A DNA stretch of 64,000 nucleotides from Megalopta genalis (lineage: Eukaryota; Arthropoda; Insecta; Hymenoptera; Halictidae), in NCBI RefSeq assembly GCF_051020955.1, contig NW_027476324.1, positions 246,772 through 310,771 of the forward strand, given 5' to 3'. The notes under the pieces were generated by a model, which worked only from the letters and a program-made list of their open reading frames with translations, did no database searches and was not told where the DNA came from. Below are positions 61,054-64,000 of the stretch, one piece after another. Position 1 is the stretch's first letter, and every line of letters begins with the position of its first letter. The position numbers were made by a program, and so were the translations under genes.

Positions 61054-64000
61054 ATGTGTTCGCATGGATTTGAAGCTAACTCGTTTGTTTCGCATACTGT
61101 TGAAGCTCAATCATATATATCACAAGTATTTGAAGCTAAACCATTTGTTCCGCATGGATTCGACTATAAGCCTTCTACTTCGCATTTATTAGATGCTAAA
61201 TCATGTGTTTCGCATGGGTTTGAAGCTAACTCGTTTGTTTCGCCTGCATTTGAAGCTATATCACTTATATTCACAAGTATGTGAAGCAAAATCATTCGTT
61301 TAGCATGGATTTGAAGCTAAGCCATCAACTTCGCGTTGACTTGATGCTAAATCATGTTTTTCGTTTGGACTTGAAGCTAACTCGTTTGTTTCGCATGCTG
61401 TTGAAGCTAAATCATGTATTTCACAAGTATTTGAAGCTAAACCATTTGTTTCGCATTTATTCGAAGCTAAGCCTTCTACTTCACATTGATTTGAGGCTAA
61501 ATCATGTGTTTCGCTTGGATTTAAAGCTAACTCGTCTTTTTCGCTAGCAGGTGAAGCTAAATCATGTATATCACAAGTATTTGAAGCTAAACTATTCGTT
61601 TCGTATGGATTCGAAGATAAGCCTTCCACTTCGCATTGATTTGAAGCAAAATCATGTGTTTCGCATGGATTTGAAGTTAACTCGTTTGTTTCGCATGCAG
61701 TTGAAGTTAAATCATGTATATCTCAAGTATTTGCAGCTAAACCATTTGTTTCGCATGGATTCGATGATAATCCATCTACTTCGCATTGATTTGGAGCTAA
61801 ATCATGTGTTCGCATGGATTTGAATCTAACTCGTTTGTTTCGCACGCTGTTGAATCTAAATCAAGTGTATCACAAGTATTTGAAGCTAAACCATTTGCTT
61901 CGCATGGATTCGAAGATCAGCCTTCTACTTCGCATTTATTAGATGCTAAATCATGTGTGTCGCATGGATTTGAAGCCAACTCGTTTGGTTCGCATGCTGT
62001 TGAAGATAAATCATGCATATCACAAGTATTTGAAGCTAAACCATTTGTTTCGCATGGATTCGAAGATAAGCCTCTTACTTCGCATTGATTTGAAGCTAAA
62101 TCTTGTGTTCGCATGGATTTGAAGCTAACTCGTTTGTTTCGCACGCTGTTGAAGCTAAATCAAGTGTATCACAAGTATTTGAAGCTAAACCATTTGCTTC
62201 GCATGGATTCGAAGATCAGCCTTCTACTTCGCATTTATTAGATGCTAAATCATGTGTTTCGCATGAATTTGAATCTAACTCGTATGTTTCGCAAGCTGTT
62301 GAAGCTAAATCATGTATATCACAAGTATTTGAAGCTATATCATATGTTTCGCATGGATTCGAAGATAACCCTTCTAATTGGCATTGATTTGAAGCTAAAT
62401 CATGTGTTTCGCATGGATTCGAAGATAACCCTTCTAATTCGCATTGATTTGAAGCTAAATCATGTGTTTCGCATGGATTTGAAGCTAACTCGTTTGTTTC
62501 GCATGCTGTTGAAGCTAACTCGTTTGTTTCGCATGCTGTTGAAGCTAAATCAAGTACATCACAAGTATTTGAAGTTAAACCATTTGTTTCGCATGGATTC
62601 GATGATAATCCATCTACTTCGCATTGATTTGAAGCTAAATCATGTGTTTCGCATGAATTTGAATCTAACTCGTTTGTTTCGCATGCTGCTGAAACTAAAT
62701 CATGTATATCACAAATATTTGAAGCTATATCATATGTTTCGCATGGATTCGAAGATAATCCATCTACTTCGCATTGATTTGAAGCTAAATCATGTGTTTC
62801 GCATGGATTTGAATCTAACTCGTTTGTTTCGCACGCTGTTGAAGCTAAATCAAGTGTTTCACAAGTATTTGAAGCTAAACCATTTGCTTCGCATGGATTC
62901 GAAGATCAGCCTTCCACTTCGCATTTATTAGATGCTAAATCATGTGTTTCGCATGGATTTGAAGCTAACTCGTATGTTTCGCATGCTGTTGAAGCTAAAT
63001 CATGTATATCACAAGTATTTGAAGCTATATCATATGTTTCGCATGGATTCGAAGATAACCCTTCTAATTCGCATTGATTTGAAGCTAAATCATGTGTTTC
63101 GCATGGATTCGAAGATAACCCTTCTAATTCGCATTGATTTGAAGCTAAATCATGTGTTTCGCATGGATTTGAAGCTAACTCGTTTGTTTCGCATGCTGTT
63201 GAAGCTAAATCAAGTACATCACAAGTATTTGAAGCTAAACCATTTGTTTCGCATGGATTCGCAGATAAGCCTCCTACTTCGCATTGATTTGAAGCTAAAT
63301 CATGTGTTCGCATGGATTTGAAGCTACCTCGTTTGTTTCGCATGCTGTTCAAGCTAAATCATGTATATCACAAATATTTGAAGCTAAACCATTTGTTACG
63401 CGTGGATTCGAAGATCAGCCTTCTACTTCGCATTGATTTAAGGCTAAATCATGTGTTCCGCATGGATTTTAAGCTAACTCGTTTTATTGCAATGCAGTTG
63501 AAGCTAAATCATGTATATCACAAGTATTTGAAGCTATATCATATGTCTCGCATGGATTCCAAGATAACCCTTCTAATTCGCATTAATTTGAAGCTAAATC
63601 ATGTGTTTCGCCTGGATTTGAAGCCAACTCGTTTGTTTCGCATGCTGTTGAAGCTAAATCATGTATATCACAAGTATTTGAAGCTAAACCATTTGTTTCG
63701 CATGGATTCGAAGATAAGCCTCCTACTTCGCATTGATTTGAAGCTAAATCATGTGTTTCACATGAATTTGAATCTAACTCGTTTGTTTCGCATGCTGTTG
63801 GAACTAAATCATGTATATCACAAGTATTTGAAGCTATATCATATGTTTCGCTTGGATTCCAAGATAACCCTACTAATTCGCATTGATTTGAAGCTAAATC
63901 ATGTGTTTCGCATGGATTTGAAGCTAACTCGTTTGTTTCGCATGCTGTTGAAGCTAAATCATGTGTATCACAAGTATTTGAAGCTAAACCATTTGTTCCG
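61054..64000. repeat. Right-hand HOR, last copy, cut by the window end
   Basis: It begins like the other copies. After about 62.1 kb it follows the 46225 copy (shift 14,829) rather than its immediate left neighbour. Near 63.23 kb it changes again to the 60.3-kb type, and the GTTTTATTGC variant reappears at about 63.47 kb. The array continues past 64000. Confidence 0.86.

Larger units (their letters stand above)
1..64000. repeat. Satellite-like tandem array, 30-bp monomer in 150-bp units, fills the window
   Basis: Every stretch I read can be divided into ~30-bp monomers sharing the core TTGAAGCTA and usually ending in TTTCGCATG. Five monomer types alternate in fixed order. M1 carries AAATCATGTG. 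M2 carries AACTCGTTTG. M3 starts CTGTTGAAG and carries ATATCACAAG. M4 starts TATTTGAAG and carries AACCATTTG or ATCATATG. M5 starts GATTCGAAGATAA and ends TTCGCATT. By hand count the consensus 150-bp unit has 55 G+C (37%) and six CpG. No unique sequence interrupts the array and neither end is reached. No tRNA, rRNA, transposon terminal repeat, telomere repeat or CRISPR pattern was seen. Satellite DNA of a eukaryote is the best reading; a decayed giant repeat-protein gene is the alternative. Confidence 0.97.

Noticed and set aside
1..64000. A giant protein-coding gene (many open frames of 60-429 codons on both strands)
   Set aside because: A 30-bp repeat has no length-based frame shift, so a frame open in one 150-bp unit stays open in all. 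Here one + frame and one - frame are open, and another + frame has one TGA per unit. About 86 copies of the one-base deletion, plus TAG (TTAGATGCT) and TGA (GATCAG, - strand) variants, cut them all. I see no non-repeat start, stop or regulatory region.
1..64000. TGA read as an amino acid (variant genetic code) in the frame SHGFEANSFV
   Set aside because: TGA occurs at one fixed place per unit (CATTGATTTGAA) and would need to be sense, but the 29-base monomers still throw this frame into another every few hundred bases. A code change does not rescue it.
1..64000. CRISPR array
   Set aside because: The 30-bp period superficially fits, but there are no unique spacers. Every position belongs to a related monomer and no cas gene is present.
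1..64000. Short frames starting MRNKR or ending CEHMI, VFAWI as separate small genes
   Set aside because: These recurrent ends are just where the 29-base monomer shifts the frame. They occur dozens of times with the same boundaries.
1..64000. CENP-B box
   Set aside because: The required CGGG core of the box was not seen next to TTCG in any monomer. Centromere function cannot be argued from it.
1..64000. Homopolymer sequencing error as the source of the 2-T form
   Set aside because: The same flanking sequence carries both the 2-T and 3-T forms, and the short form stays linked to neighbouring variants across distant copies. That fits inherited variants. Raw-read confirmation is still the decisive test.

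Overview
The whole 64,000-base window is one uninterrupted hierarchical tandem repeat. I found no single-copy DNA, no gene I can support, no RNA gene, no transposon and no array edge, so the array continues past both ends. The base layer is a monomer of about 30 bp with the near-invariant core TTGAAGCTA. Five diverged monomer types (called M1 to M5 here) follow each other in fixed order to make a 150-bp unit. These units are combined into kilobase-scale higher-order repeats (HORs). The array is about 37% GC, and CpG is not depleted. The architecture is that of eukaryotic satellite DNA. The retained CpG argues weakly for a host without heavy CpG methylation (an invertebrate or a protist rather than a vertebrate or plant). 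I cannot name the organism. A giant repeat-protein gene that has decayed and been re-amplified is the main alternative origin.

Layout. 1-1986: partial HOR pieces. 1987-20176: two tandem copies of a ~9-kb HOR (9,469 and 8,721 bp), with a short third start at 20177. 21447-30604: a more mosaic zone with ~809-bp cassettes and a ~1.1-1.6-kb block that recurs at 24.7, 26.9 and 37.6 kb. 30605-35456: two copies of a 2,426-bp tandem duplication that look identical. 35447-41729: small duplications of 598, 600 and 712 bp, plus one rare out-of-register deletion. 41730-64000: HORs with a marker recurring at intervals of 4,495, 5,094, 3,145, ~3,146 and ~3,444 bp.

Register arithmetic. In every block I checked, the length equals 30 x n, minus the number of 29-base monomers, plus the number of 31-base monomers. 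Growth was therefore almost entirely by in-register exchange between monomers. About 86 copies of one 1-base deletion (GTGTTTCGC to GTGTTCGC) recur along the array and break every reading frame.

Coding question. Because 30 is a multiple of three, long open frames appear on both strands (up to 429 codons on + and 413 on -). The - frame (decapeptides like LASNPCETHD) has a coding-like low third-position GC. However, it is cut by the recurrent deletion and by TGA codons, and the differences between recent copies do not favour synonymous sites in any frame. I treat all these frames as by-products of the repeat, and the - frame as a possible fossil of coding origin.
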